The notes below the pieces were generated by a model. The model was not told where the DNA came from and ran no database searches. It saw nothing but the letters and a program-made list of their open reading frames with translations. A stretch of DNA of 52,496 nucleotides, from contig JANZZL010000069.1 in the NCBI GenBank assembly GCA_026419405.1, positions 1 through 52,496 on the forward strand. The letters run 5' to 3'. The stretch is from Paracoccaceae bacterium (GTDB lineage: Bacteria > Pseudomonadota > Alphaproteobacteria > Rhodobacterales > Rhodobacteraceae). Below, in pieces: positions 43,301 through 52,000 of this stretch (position 1 is its first letter; every line of letters begins with the position of its first letter). A program made the translations under genes and the position numbers.

Positions 43301-45986
43301 GGAGTGCCTGGGCAATGGCCGCCAGCTGGGCCAGCCGCCCTCGGTTGGCCTCGGACTGTTCCAGATCGAGATTGGCAAGTGTGGCGAAGGACTGGTGCAG
43401 CCGTTCCACCCTTTCCAGTGCGTCTTGGCATGCAGCGCACGACGCTTCATCGATCTCCTGCCTGCGCTTTGCGATCTCTGCCCCGTCCAGGCCCGCAGCC
43501 TCGAGTCGCCGAAGCACCGCCCGCGCCGACAGGATTGCGTCTTCGGCGAGACGCGCGGACAGGGCGGTCGCCCAGTCCCGCGCCACGACGGCCGGATCGG
43601 TCACCGCTTCGGCCAGACGCCGGTCGCGGGCATGCCGTTCGACGCCCAGTTCCGGGTCCCCGCCAGTCCAGTCCTGACAGCCGCCGGGAAGGCGCAGCAG
43701 CGGACCTTCCAGCGCCTCCTCCGGCGACAGGAGCGGACCGGGCGACACTTCGGCCGACAGAAGTCGCTCCAGTGCGGCCAGCTCGCGATCCACCATCGTA
43801 GCGATGGCCGCATCGAGCCCGATCTCGGCGGAAACCGGAGCAGGACGTGCGCTCCGAACCTGCTTCATTGCCTTCTGCAACGGCCCCAGCGCCGACAGGA
43901 GCCGCTGGCGTTGCTTGTCGCCGGGGACGGCCGCGTCCTGCGCCCTGGCCTCCAGCCAGTTGGCCAGATGGTCGCAGGCCTCCTGCAGCCGCTCGCAGAA
44001 CCAGGTCAGGGCCATGCCTTCGATCCGGTCGCGCCGGGGGCGGCCACTGCGCCGCTCGGCCTCTTCCACGAAGGCTTCCTGTGCCGCGCGATTGCCGTGT
44101 AGACGGCCGACGAACTTGCGCGCCAGATCCTCGGCTGAGGATGCATCGGCAAGCACCGCCTGAATGATCCCGCCGATGTGGCCGCTCGGGCGCAGGTCTT
44201 CATGCAGGATGCGGTAGGTCGGCTGATGCATGCACTTGCGCTTCTGGGCGTCCGTCCACCAGCGACGCAGGGCCTCAAGAGCCTGCGGAGCCGCAGGCTC
44301 GACCTGCCGGCCGACCAGTTCCGCCAGATGGCGGACGGACAGGCGCACCTCATGGCCAAGCGCGCCGAGCGCGCCGATGACTGCGGCATAGGGGGCCAAG
44401 GCGTCTTCGGAAGACAAGCTGCGCAGATGGGCGCGGGCCCCGTGGTCTGGATCGAACAGCGCGGGGCGCAGCAGGGCGGCAAAGGCCACCCTAGCGGCAA
44501 CGGGTGGTGCCGCGGATAGCGCCCCCATCATCTCGGCCATGGCGTCGGTGCGCGCGGGTTCGGCCATGTCCTCGGCGCGCCGGATGTCGCGCAGAATGGC
44601 AAGACCGCGCAATATGGCCGATGGCAGCACGGGCCGCGCGCCCTGCCCCTCGATCAGGCGTGCCGCGTGGTAGGCCAAGGCGATCTCGCCTTCGCGAAGC
44701 CAGTGGAGAAGGGCATGGTCCGACCGGCTTTGGCCAAGGAGGGGCTCGGTGGGCCCGACCTCGGAGGGCCCGGGCCGATCTTCCACCTCTGTGGCGGTCA
44801 CTCTGCCTTGATCCGTCTGAGACGGCGGCTCGTCGTCGGGCCCGCCCTGAACCGGACCGGGCGAAAGGATCTCACCAGTGGCCGGTCCGACCGACCCGGT
44901 CGCCGGCAGATCGACGGGCTCCTGGTCCGGTTCGAGCGCACCCGCATCGCCAATCACCGGATCCGGATCGCCCTCGGGGGTGTCCGGCTCGACCTCGGTC
45001 AGGCTCCCTGTCGCGACAGAAGCCCGATCGGGAACGAGCTGCGGACCGTGAAGCAAGGTTTGCAGCCCTTGAAGGGCCCCGTTGACGGCCGCCTCTGCCG
45101 CGGCATGCGCCTCGCGCGCCGTGCGCCGTTGCGGGATGAGATCCTCCTCCGCATCCAGATCGCCCGCTTCCTGGGCGGCCCGCGCCTGCTCTTCCAGCTT
45201 GCGGTGCCGTTCCTTGGCCGAGGCTGCGGCGGCCATGGCGTCGTCCAGCGCATCGAGGCTGATTTCGAGAGCGTCGAGGAAGGCCGGATCCACGCCGGCT
45301 GGCCAGGCCTCGGCCCAGTCGGCGTTGGCAGAGACCAGGCGATTGCGCAGAGCCTCGGCCCGTCGGTTCAGGGCCTCGTTGGCTTCCCTGGCCTCGGTAG
45401 CCGTGCGGCAGGCAGTGACAAGCTGCTCAGCCAGGGAGAGGATATGTTCGGCGGCGACCGCATCGGGATGGTCGAGGGCCGCCGCGGCTTCGGCCAGAGA
45501 TCTGGCCAGCGCCCTCCAGTCCGATACGGGTTGGGGTGCGCCGGTTCCCCCGGACGATGCGTTTTCGTCCTTTTGCCCCGTCGATCCGACTGGGGCCGTG
45601 AGCCGCCGAAGGAGCGTCTGGACCGCCCGTTCCTCGGACATCTGGGCTAGCTCCTCGGGATCGCGCGCCAGCACGGCAGCGGGGTCCAGCCCTGTGTTCT
45701 GCTGGCAAAGCCAGCGTGCGGCGCGAAGGGCAAAGGTCTTTCTTTCGTCTCCCTTTGCCTTCATCTGGCGATCATAGGCTCGCAGGGCCTCGATCCCCTC
45801 GTCGCTGCTGACCATCCTGGCCAGCGCCGCATAGAAGGCCTTGTCGTCCTTGAGGTTACCGCTTTCGAGGAACGGCCTGAACAGATCTGCATTCTCCCGA
45901 CGCTGGCTGCGCGCCACGGGGAGATGCTCGCACAGGAAGGCGGGCGACAGCGGCAGGAGGTCTTCGGGCGTGGTCGGGTCGGTCAT
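40317..45986 (-). CDS. Giant P-loop ATPase with long helical N-terminal half
   Basis: The product has 1889 residues. Residues 1-330 are helical with coiled-coil-like stretches (KERHRKLEEQARAAQEAGDL); about 335-415 is an acidic, Pro-rich linker. Residues 420-1200 are an unrecognised mainly helical scaffold. A single ATPase domain follows: FFGREEEIRRIV, Walker A GGRQLGKS (1253-1260), Walker B VLVMLDEAD (Asp1342, Glu1343), then a winged-helix-like segment (LTAAEIREYALGLW...LSEMVDLGVLAEL). The last 350 residues look like a second, P-loop-less module (GVFIVSGAWSAERAQRVV; AAIIAATGGVPARLMAL) plus another possible wHTH. The order resembles STAND/ORC-like regulators. It is coupled by ATGA overlaps to the helicase upstream and the HEPN-like gene downstream. 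Confidence 0.8.
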   Translation of the reverse strand: MTDPTTPEDLLPLSPAFLCEHLPVARSQRRENADLFRPFLESGNLKDDKAFYAALARMVSSDEGIEALRAYDRQMKAKGDERKTFALRAARWLCQQNTGLDPAAVLARDPEELAQMSEERAVQTLLRRLTAPVGSTGQKDENASSGGTGAPQPVSDWRALARSLAEAAAALDHPDAVAAEHILSLAEQLVTACRTATEAREANEALNRRAEALRNRLVSANADWAEAWPAGVDPAFLDALEISLDALDDAMAAAASAKERHRKLEEQARAAQEAGDLDAEEDLIPQRRTAREAHAAAEAAVNGALQGLQTLLHGPQLVPDRASVATGSLTEVEPDTPEGDPDPVIGDAGALEPDQEPVDLPATGSVGPATGEILSPGPVQGGPDDEPPSQTDQGRVTATEVEDRPGPSEVGPTEPLLGQSRSDHALLHWLREGEIALAYHAARLIEGQGARPVLPSAILRGLAILRDIRRAEDMAEPARTDAMAEMMGALSAAPPVAARVAFAALLRPALFDPDHGARAHLRSLSSEDALAPYAAVIGALGALGHEVRLSVRHLAELVGRQVEPAAPQALEALRRWWTDAQKRKCMHQPTYRILHEDLRPSGHIGGIIQAVLADASSAEDLARKFVGRLHGNRAAQEAFVEEAERRSGRPRRDRIEGMALTWFCERLQEACDHLANWLEARAQDAAVPGDKQRQRLLSALGPLQKAMKQVRSARPAPVSAEIGLDAAIATMVDRELAALERLLSAEVSPGPLLSPEEALEGPLLRLPGGCQDWTGGDPELGVERHARDRRLAEAVTDPAVVARDWATALSARLAEDAILSARAVLRRLEAAGLDGAEIAKRRQEIDEASCAACQDALERVERLHQSFATLANLDLEQSEANRGRLAQLAAIAQALRADPDGDHVVLPAGNGLRDCLVPPDFPELRDCLADLEQQRDQMRLAVVERQRKALTELCARPDAPGASSILDRLGQLDPVTVDDAIADLQAGRPVHLPEATAPDLFDDFFPTFVRVIEQEGANIGRGQIETALNNGQDMGPLPLSTLDNPTRRRGMQLLQSWAIAENALRLSQPERLREALQRLFGLIGLTGVEITSVREAIPGRLRGMALKADIPHVADWFLPPAFGSETGGRFHLLVARDEVTTEQLLREVGAEAPDDAWVLVQFRRMGEDDRRNLARRCRDDARRVLMLDETLILFLASRSEDPLRTLFVCALPFAWVQPYVVGAGPIPREVFFGREEEIRRIVSREAGGCLIYGGRQLGKSALLHHIRRERHRPDRGEVAIYLDIKPMGSLGNPAERIWNELHHALHREAGLSPDGSGHQPVLQAIRQWLDLGPDRRVLVMLDEADNFLRAEHGAGYPNLLPLKSLMEETGRRFKVVFAGLHNVRRMARAPNSPLPHLGDPICIGPMNQTEDNRLALRRLALEPLRSAGLDFADPALAWDMLARMNHYPSLVQIFGHQVVDRLGRRLDRRNGPRWKLSREMLFEGSTAEAISSQIRDRFQLTLNLDLRYEIFAKSIALYRLESAGGQDRVLSVGLTAAEIREYALGLWPHSLARPSLSDCEEILSEMVDLGVLAELAPRRFGLRNAQVAQMLGDRERLETELLQLADREEDPAYDAGSFHACLRPLRPKDRSPLSDRQMQQVFGPEGARLTLVVAPDYIVGPEAGQRLVAAAALFGAPAELIGPEDAALRRALESDGVFIVSGAWSAERAQRVVNRLDQRGARTRILWLVQEDTAELPDFPRVHARTWDENMLRLWLSEEGHAPALDDRETRAAIIAATGGVPARLMALRSELADLAGRPIGERQARLQSWARNQPSIAEAAGLSDQDRAVLRFLVEDAGELERTEELEASCPEADEHRLRRLMAGGWLQASDRAHSVPRLTDLGRLAAT

Positions 45987-48900
45987 GATGCGGCCTGATG
46001 CATCTGAAGGGCGATGGGGGTGGCGGTTCGGCCGGCTTGCACCTTGAACGAAGCAGCGGAAAGAGCGCGGGCCTGTGCGGCGGCGGGGCCCGAGAAATCA
46101 TGATGCACGGTTCCCGCAACCGACCAGGCGCCAAGCCCCTGATCCAGCAGGATGTCCAGTCTGCGGCCATCTGCCAGATGGGCCGAAAGTCGGCGGAAAT
46201 GCGGCATGTCTGCCTTGGCGCGCAGTTCGATGCTGGCCTGGGGAAGCAGATGGCGCAGAACCTCCCGACGCAGCGCATCGTCGGGGAAATTGTGGTGAAG
46301 GAGGCGCGCATCGGGCGGGGGGCGGTCGTCGCGGGCCAGATCCACCGCAAGTGCGGCACTTTGCGCCCCCGGTGCGGTTTGCATCAGCTCGCTGAGCAGC
46401 CGCAGCAGATGCGCCTGCAACAGGTAGCGGTCGGTGTAATGCAACCGCGCCACGCCCTCGCTGCGCATCGCACCGACCTCGAGCGGGGTTTCGCGGGCAA
46501 GCCAGTCCCAGAACCGCCGGCCGAAGCCCTTGGCCGGGCCGTCCAGCGCCGCCCCGGGCCAGAGCAGCCGGGCGTTCCCCATGCCCAGCTCGATCAGCCG
46601 GTCGGCTGACAGTCGATTGCCCATGGTCGGGGCCGCGGCCGGCCCGATCAGCGCCGGGGCGGCGGCCCCCTGCCCCCAGGTCGGGCCGGGCGCAGCCTCG
46701 GCCTGTGTGGTGATGGCCAGCGCCTGGCAATCCGAGAGTCCGTGCAGATGGCACAGCACCATCGCCCCGCCAGCCTGCGGCAAAGCCTCGGCCCGGTGCA
46801 GATCGGCAGTGCGCGCCATGGCGTGCAGCGCAAGTTTCACCGGCAAGGTAAGCCCGGCCGAGGTCAGCGCGGAAGCCAGGATGCCCACCCGGGGGCGGAT
46901 GCCGGCCTCTTCCAGCCGAGGCAGCAGGCGGCGCAAGGGCCAGCCCGACAGATCCCAGCCAGCCGGATCGCCGTGCAGCCAGAGGTCGAGGCCACGAAGC
47001 AACCCTCGGCGCAGGCGATCGGCGATCAGCGCCGTTGCCGGCCGACCGGCCAGCTGCGTCGTCGGGCCGAAGACCCGAAGCGCCGGCGGCTGGGCCAGCC
47101 GGTCGCGCAGGGCAAGCGCCAACGACAGGGCGCAGGGGCGGTCCAGCGCCAGATCGCGGCTGTTCAGGTCGGGGCGCAGAATGCAGGCCGGGCAGCCGAG
47201 GCGGCAGGCTTCGGGGCAGTCCAGAAGCTCTGCCGCGCGCGTCAGGGCAGCTGCGAGCATCTCGGGCTCGGCCATGCGGGCCGACAGCCCCGCACCCCCA
47301 GCGGCACGATCGTGCAGGAAGGCCGAGACCCGCGCCTCGCCCGACGGTCCGGTCGAGGGCGCGGCGGAAGGCACGATTTCGGCAGGTTCCACCCCCAGCC
47401 GCTCGGCCAGCGCCTCGCGCAGGGCGGCGGCCAGGGCGCGTGCGGCGGGTTCGGTCACGCGGAGATCAACGCTGGCGGCCGGAAGCTGCCATTCCCAGAC
47501 ATCGGTGCGCACCACCTGCGCCAGGTGCAGGTTGCGCTGGATGCGCGCGGGATTGTTCGAGGCCGGGCAGTAGCCGTCGTGCGTGCGCAAAGGCCCCCGG
47601 CGAAGAAGCAGGGCAGGATGCTTGCGAATCGCATGGGGCAGGTCGGCGGGCGGGCCGGGGGGCGGGGCCTCCATCGGGTGGGCGCGCCCGCAGTCCAGAC
47701 AGATGGCAAAGCCGCCGCCCTGCGGGCCCGCAGTCGTCACCGCGAGGCGGCCCTCGGGATCGGCGCGCATCCGCCCCGCGCCTTCGGCCAGCGCCACCCA
47801 ATCGCCGCCGTGGGCCGACAGGCGCGGCGGATCGGCCGGGACATGGGCCAGGTTCTCGTAGCCCACATGCGCGGGGCTTGCCCCAAGAAACCCCGCAGGC
47901 CGCAGGGTGCGGCGCGTCTCGACCGCTCCATGCCCGCAGCGGGGGCAGGAGTCGGGGGCCGCGGCGCTCCAGCCGAAGGCGCGGCAGGCCGGGCAGGACC
48001 AGAGGCTGCGCAGATCCTCCAGCCCCGAGGCATCGGCCCCCGCCTGCCAGGCCGGAAGAATGCCTTCGGAGCGGTGCACCAGCCCGTCGATGACCAGCTC
48101 GGCCCCCGGCGCATATTCGCGCAAAGCCTGATCCAGCGCGCGCGCGGCAGTGCCCCGAACGAAGCGGCTTTCGCCCTGCCCCGCTTCAGCGGGCCGATGG
48201 CGCAGGTTCTGGAAGGTGACGACATCGGTGGGAAAGCCATGGGCCGGGGTGAAGCCCCGGCGGGCCAGTTCGCCCAGGAGAAATTCGCCCTTGAGCCGGT
48301 TCGCGCGCGATTTCAGCGCCTTGCGGGCCTCGGGGTCGGCCGCACCGGCCGCGGCCTGCAAGAGCGTCAGATGTTCGCGCCGCCAGCCGGCCACCAGCGT
48401 CTCGAAGGCGGCGCGGGTCTCTGCGCCAAGCGCCCCGACCCCCTGCCCCGCCAGCACCGTGCCCGCCAGAAGGTCACTCAGCGGCCCGGCCAGCCTTTCG
48501 GCCCAGCCGGCATCGAGATCGGCCAGGAAGGCATCGGCGGGGGCGCCGTCCTCGACCGGCTTGTCGGCGCATTCCCCCGCGCCCAGGAAGGCGCCGATCG
48601 ATCCGGTCACATCGGTTCCGCCCCGCACCGCCAGCCAGGCGGTCAGGATCGCCGCATTGACGTGGCGGCGCACCAGCGCCGGGCTGTCGAACCAGACACG
48701 CGGGGCCACGATGGGCCGGGTGAGCCAGGCCGCCGGGTTGTCGAAGGCCCGACGGTCCAGCGGCAGGGCGCGGCAGAAGGTCATGGTGAAGGCAAAGGGC
48801 TCGCCCCGCCGGCCGGCGCGGCCGGCGCGCTGGCGGTAATTGGCGAGCGACGGTGGAACATTGGCGTTCACCACCAGCCGAACATCCGCAAGGTCTACCC

Positions 48901-51900
48901 CCATCTCCATGGTGGTGGAGCAGTTCAGCAGATTGATCCGCCCCTCGGCGAAGGCTTGTTCATAGCGTTGCAGCGTGGGGCGCGGGATCTGGGCGGAATG
49001 TTCCTGAGCGCGGATGTAAGGCGCGAATGCGGCCAGCCGGTCGTGCAGGTCGGTCCAGAGGCCGCGGGCACGCAGGGCCGCCACGGCCGGGTCGGCGGCG
49101 CACCAGGCCCCGACCGCCTCGCGTTGAGCGGGGGGCAGCCCGCCGCGGTTGGCCGCCGGCAGGCGGGGGATTTCGATGGGCTCCATCAGGCGGGCGGGGT
49201 CGTTCGGGCTGCGCCCGTCCAGCGCGAAGGGATAGGGCCGGCGCGTGACCGGGCAGAGAACGGCGCGGTCCAGCCGCGCGACCGCCGCGCGGCCGAAGTC
49301 CAGCCGCCAGGCCCCCGCGCCGGTATCGCGCGCCGCCGTGCCGGCAATCAGCTGCCAGAGCGCATCCAGCACCGCGCCCGCGCGATCCTGATCGATGCGG
49401 CTGTCGGGGCTGCCGCCTATCAGGGCATAGACCAGTTCGGTCAGGCGCGACAGCCGGCCGTTGACCGGCAGCGCCCCCGGAAAGCGCCGGCTGTTGGGCG
49501 GCATGTCCTGGGCCCGGGTGCCCGCGGAGACGACCGCGTTGAGAACGCCATAGCGCGGCGCGACCAGCCGCACGCAGGCCGGTGGCATGTCCACGGCGAG
49601 AGACTGGCGGAACACCAGATCCACCGCCGTGTGGGCAAGGCCCGCCCATCCCTCGGCGTCGATGCCGGCCTCGCGCAGCGGCGCTGGTGGGCCGGACAGG
49701 CGGGCGCGTTCTTCCATCGCGGGGAAGATCAAGCGCAGCAGGCCCAAGGTCTCGGGGTTGTTCTGCACCCGGGGGCGGCGGAACAGTTCCCGATAAAGAA
49801 ACATTTCGGCCAGCTTCACCGGATCGTCCGCAAGACCCGCCCCCAGAGTGCGGCCCCTCCAGATCTCGCCGGCAAAGCTGCGCAGATCCTCGTGTCTGGC
49901 CAGACCCTGGACCAGCTCGCCCCAGCGGATCGGCGCGGCGGCGGCGCCGGTGAGTTCGGCAAGCTCGCGCGCCTTGTCCTCGGCCATGTCGTCGTAGCCT
50001 ACGGCGCGCAGCCGGGCGATCTCGTCCGTCAGCTTCGCGATGCGGGCCGGATCGGCGCCCGCCGGAGCCTCCTGCACCGCATGCCACAGGAAGGCGCGGG
50101 TCAGGTCGCGCTCGGCCCCCTGCTGCAGCTTGGCGGCCAGTCGCGCCACGCCCTGCCGGCTGTCGGAAAAGCTGATCGCCCGCCGCCCACCCGCCGGCAG
50201 GCCGGGCCGGCCGTCGGCGGGCGCGAGGTCCATGAGCACGCCCCCGATGCCGTTGCCGATCAGGAAGGGCGGGCCGAAGCGGAAGCCGGTCAGCCCCGCC
50301 TGACCGGCACGGGCGCAACAGGCGCGCTCGGGCGGGGTCTTGATCAGCCGGGCGGCACAGGCCCGGGTGTCGGGCGGGGGCGCATTGTCGAACCACAGGC
50401 CATCGGCCCCCAGCCAGCCCGGCAGCCCGCCCCCCTGCCCCGCCGCAGCAAGCCAGGCCAGGCCCGTCGGCGCGGCGGAGGCCTCGTCCTCCTCGGGGTC
50501 CTGATCCAGAGCAAAATCGTCGCCCTCGCCGGGCTCGGGCGGCAGAAGGCGGGGCTGCGCACCGCTTGCCAGACGACCCTGCAGATGGACTGTGCCGCAG
50601 TCATTGCAGGCCACGACCTCATAGACCTGCGCTCCGCAATCGCAGGTGGCGCGGGCGGAAAGGTAGGTGGCGCCGAAGGGCCAGCCTGCGCCATCGGCGG
50701 CAAGCTCGGGCGCGCGGTGCGCACAGGCCGGGTTCGGGCAGGCCCAGAGCCCGCCCTGCGCGCGGTGGAACAGATGCGCCCGCCAGGGCATGAGCGGCCG
50801 CCCCTGCCATTCGGCCGTGCCCAGCCGGTCGAGGAGCTGCGCCGCAGCCTCGCGCTGGCCCGGATCGCCGGTCAGGATCCGCGCCACCTGGGAGAGCGGT
50901 CGGCCGGCGTCAGACAGGGCCCGGCGCAGATCCTGCACCCGCGGGTGGGCGGCGAGCACCTCGGGCGGCAGATCCGGCAGCAGCGGCCCGTCGGGCCCTG
51001 CCATGGGCAGATCGGGCGCGCGCTCCTGCCCCTCGATCACGGCCACCTGTTCCTGCCCCTGCCCGGCCAGCGCCGCGGCGAAGGCAGCAAGCTTCTCGGC
51101 CGTCCGCTCCTCGCCCCCGATGGTGGCCGAGGTGGCGATCAGCCGCACCTCGCCCGGCGTCACACCGAAGGCCGCCCGCACCCGCCGTAGCAGCAGTGCC
51201 ATCTCGGCCGCCTGGCTGCCGACGTAGGTATGCGCCTCGTCCAGCACGACCCAGCGCAGCGCCCCCTGACTGGCCTGGAGGATAGGCCGGTCGGCGCTGC
51301 GCAGAAGCAGATACTCCAGCATGGTGATGTTGGTCACCAGAATCTCGGGCGGACGTTCGCGGATCGCCTGGCGCGAACGCAGTTCCACCATGTCCGACCG
51401 GATGGTGGCCTGGCGTTCGGTTTCGGGCGTGTCGCCATTCAGGAGCGCAAACCTCACCCGTCCCCCCAGCCCCTCGGCCCAGGCGCGCAGACGGTCTCGC
51501 TGGCTTTCGATCAGGGCGTTGAGCGGATAAAGCAGGATCGCCCGTACCCCGCCGCCAGGGCGGGGATGGGTCAGCGCGTCCTGCAGGACCGGGATCAGGA
51601 AGCATTCGGTCTTGCCCGCCCCGGTGCCGGCGGTGATCAGGGCGGATTTCCCCTCTGCCAGCGTCGCCTGCCAGGCGGCCAGCTGATGGGCGTAAGGCGC
51701 ACGGTCGGCGGGCATCCGTGCAGCCTCGGCCCCATCCAGCGCTGCCACCAGATCGGGCGACAGCAGCCCCGGGGCCAGCACCGACAGCGGGCGGTCGGCA
51801 GGTTTCCAGGCGCGGGCGATCTCGATCACCGGATCGGCGAGCAGCGCCCCTTCGGTTCCCGGTGGGGCCGCCAGCCGCCGCGCCAGCCAGCGGTTCAACC

Positions 51901-52000
51901 CGGGGCTGTCGATTCGCGCCCGAGCAACCATGCCCGCAGCCGAGGCGCGCGTCAGCCGGTCGAGCGCGGGCAGAAGGTTGGATGCAGCACGGTCGGTCAT
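45983..52000 (-). CDS. Giant DEAH helicase with zinc ribbons and DUF1998-type C-terminal region
   Basis: A 2005-residue superfamily 2 helicase. RecA1: PYAHQLAAW (Q-like), AGTGAGKT (124-131), LYPLNALI, DEAH (254-257), SATI (291-294). RecA2: STTMEMGVDLADV near 1030 and QRAGRAGRRG near 1055. The roughly 740 residues between motifs III and V include a cysteine-rich zinc-ribbon region (about 420-470: CPNPACAH, CDCGAQVYEVVACNDCG). A second ribbon (CPACRAFG...CPRCG) lies near 1335-1355. The DUF1998-like end has CPEACRLGCPACILRPD near 1595-1610. The last 250 residues (ADGRRLDILLDQGLGAW) resemble a C-terminal MIT_C/PLD-like fold, without a clear HKD motif. DUF1998 helicases occur in DISARM, Druantia and Dpd. 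It likely acts on DNA. Confidence 0.88.
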   Translation of the reverse strand: MTDRAASNLLPALDRLTRASAAGMVARARIDSPGLNRWLARRLAAPPGTEGALLADPVIEIARAWKPADRPLSVLAPGLLSPDLVAALDGAEAARMPADRAPYAHQLAAWQATLAEGKSALITAGTGAGKTECFLIPVLQDALTHPRPGGGVRAILLYPLNALIESQRDRLRAWAEGLGGRVRFALLNGDTPETERQATIRSDMVELRSRQAIRERPPEILVTNITMLEYLLLRSADRPILQASQGALRWVVLDEAHTYVGSQAAEMALLLRRVRAAFGVTPGEVRLIATSATIGGEERTAEKLAAFAAALAGQGQEQVAVIEGQERAPDLPMAGPDGPLLPDLPPEVLAAHPRVQDLRRALSDAGRPLSQVARILTGDPGQREAAAQLLDRLGTAEWQGRPLMPWRAHLFHRAQGGLWACPNPACAHRAPELAADGAGWPFGATYLSARATCDCGAQVYEVVACNDCGTVHLQGRLASGAQPRLLPPEPGEGDDFALDQDPEEDEASAAPTGLAWLAAAGQGGGLPGWLGADGLWFDNAPPPDTRACAARLIKTPPERACCARAGQAGLTGFRFGPPFLIGNGIGGVLMDLAPADGRPGLPAGGRRAISFSDSRQGVARLAAKLQQGAERDLTRAFLWHAVQEAPAGADPARIAKLTDEIARLRAVGYDDMAEDKARELAELTGAAAAPIRWGELVQGLARHEDLRSFAGEIWRGRTLGAGLADDPVKLAEMFLYRELFRRPRVQNNPETLGLLRLIFPAMEERARLSGPPAPLREAGIDAEGWAGLAHTAVDLVFRQSLAVDMPPACVRLVAPRYGVLNAVVSAGTRAQDMPPNSRRFPGALPVNGRLSRLTELVYALIGGSPDSRIDQDRAGAVLDALWQLIAGTAARDTGAGAWRLDFGRAAVARLDRAVLCPVTRRPYPFALDGRSPNDPARLMEPIEIPRLPAANRGGLPPAQREAVGAWCAADPAVAALRARGLWTDLHDRLAAFAPYIRAQEHSAQIPRPTLQRYEQAFAEGRINLLNCSTTMEMGVDLADVRLVVNANVPPSLANYRQRAGRAGRRGEPFAFTMTFCRALPLDRRAFDNPAAWLTRPIVAPRVWFDSPALVRRHVNAAILTAWLAVRGGTDVTGSIGAFLGAGECADKPVEDGAPADAFLADLDAGWAERLAGPLSDLLAGTVLAGQGVGALGAETRAAFETLVAGWRREHLTLLQAAAGAADPEARKALKSRANRLKGEFLLGELARRGFTPAHGFPTDVVTFQNLRHRPAEAGQGESRFVRGTAARALDQALREYAPGAELVIDGLVHRSEGILPAWQAGADASGLEDLRSLWSCPACRAFGWSAAAPDSCPRCGHGAVETRRTLRPAGFLGASPAHVGYENLAHVPADPPRLSAHGGDWVALAEGAGRMRADPEGRLAVTTAGPQGGGFAICLDCGRAHPMEAPPPGPPADLPHAIRKHPALLLRRGPLRTHDGYCPASNNPARIQRNLHLAQVVRTDVWEWQLPAASVDLRVTEPAARALAAALREALAERLGVEPAEIVPSAAPSTGPSGEARVSAFLHDRAAGGAGLSARMAEPEMLAAALTRAAELLDCPEACRLGCPACILRPDLNSRDLALDRPCALSLALALRDRLAQPPALRVFGPTTQLAGRPATALIADRLRRGLLRGLDLWLHGDPAGWDLSGWPLRRLLPRLEEAGIRPRVGILASALTSAGLTLPVKLALHAMARTADLHRAEALPQAGGAMVLCHLHGLSDCQALAITTQAEAAPGPTWGQGAAAPALIGPAAAPTMGNRLSADRLIELGMGNARLLWPGAALDGPAKGFGRRFWDWLARETPLEVGAMRSEGVARLHYTDRYLLQAHLLRLLSELMQTAPGAQSAALAVDLARDDRPPPDARLLHHNFPDDALRREVLRHLLPQASIELRAKADMPHFRRLSAHLADGRRLDILLDQGLGAWSVAGTVHHDFSGPAAAQARALSAASFKVQAGRTATPIALQMHQAAS

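Noticed and set aside
41130-44102. Plus-strand open frame of 990 codons
   Set aside because: Antisense to the giant ATPase, whose Walker A and B are in frame on the minus strand.
39283-46000. Clear GC drop marking recent transfer
   Set aside because: Some sampled stretches are near 58-60% GC, but others reach 70%, and core genes such as secA also dip; a proper window calculation is needed.
46742-51190. Plus-strand open frame of 1482 codons
   Set aside because: Antisense to the helicase, whose motifs I, II, III, V and VI are intact.
45983-52000. PLD nuclease domain at the helicase C-terminus
   Set aside because: The fold resemblance is suggestive, but no H-x-K-x4-D motif was found, so nuclease activity is not claimed.
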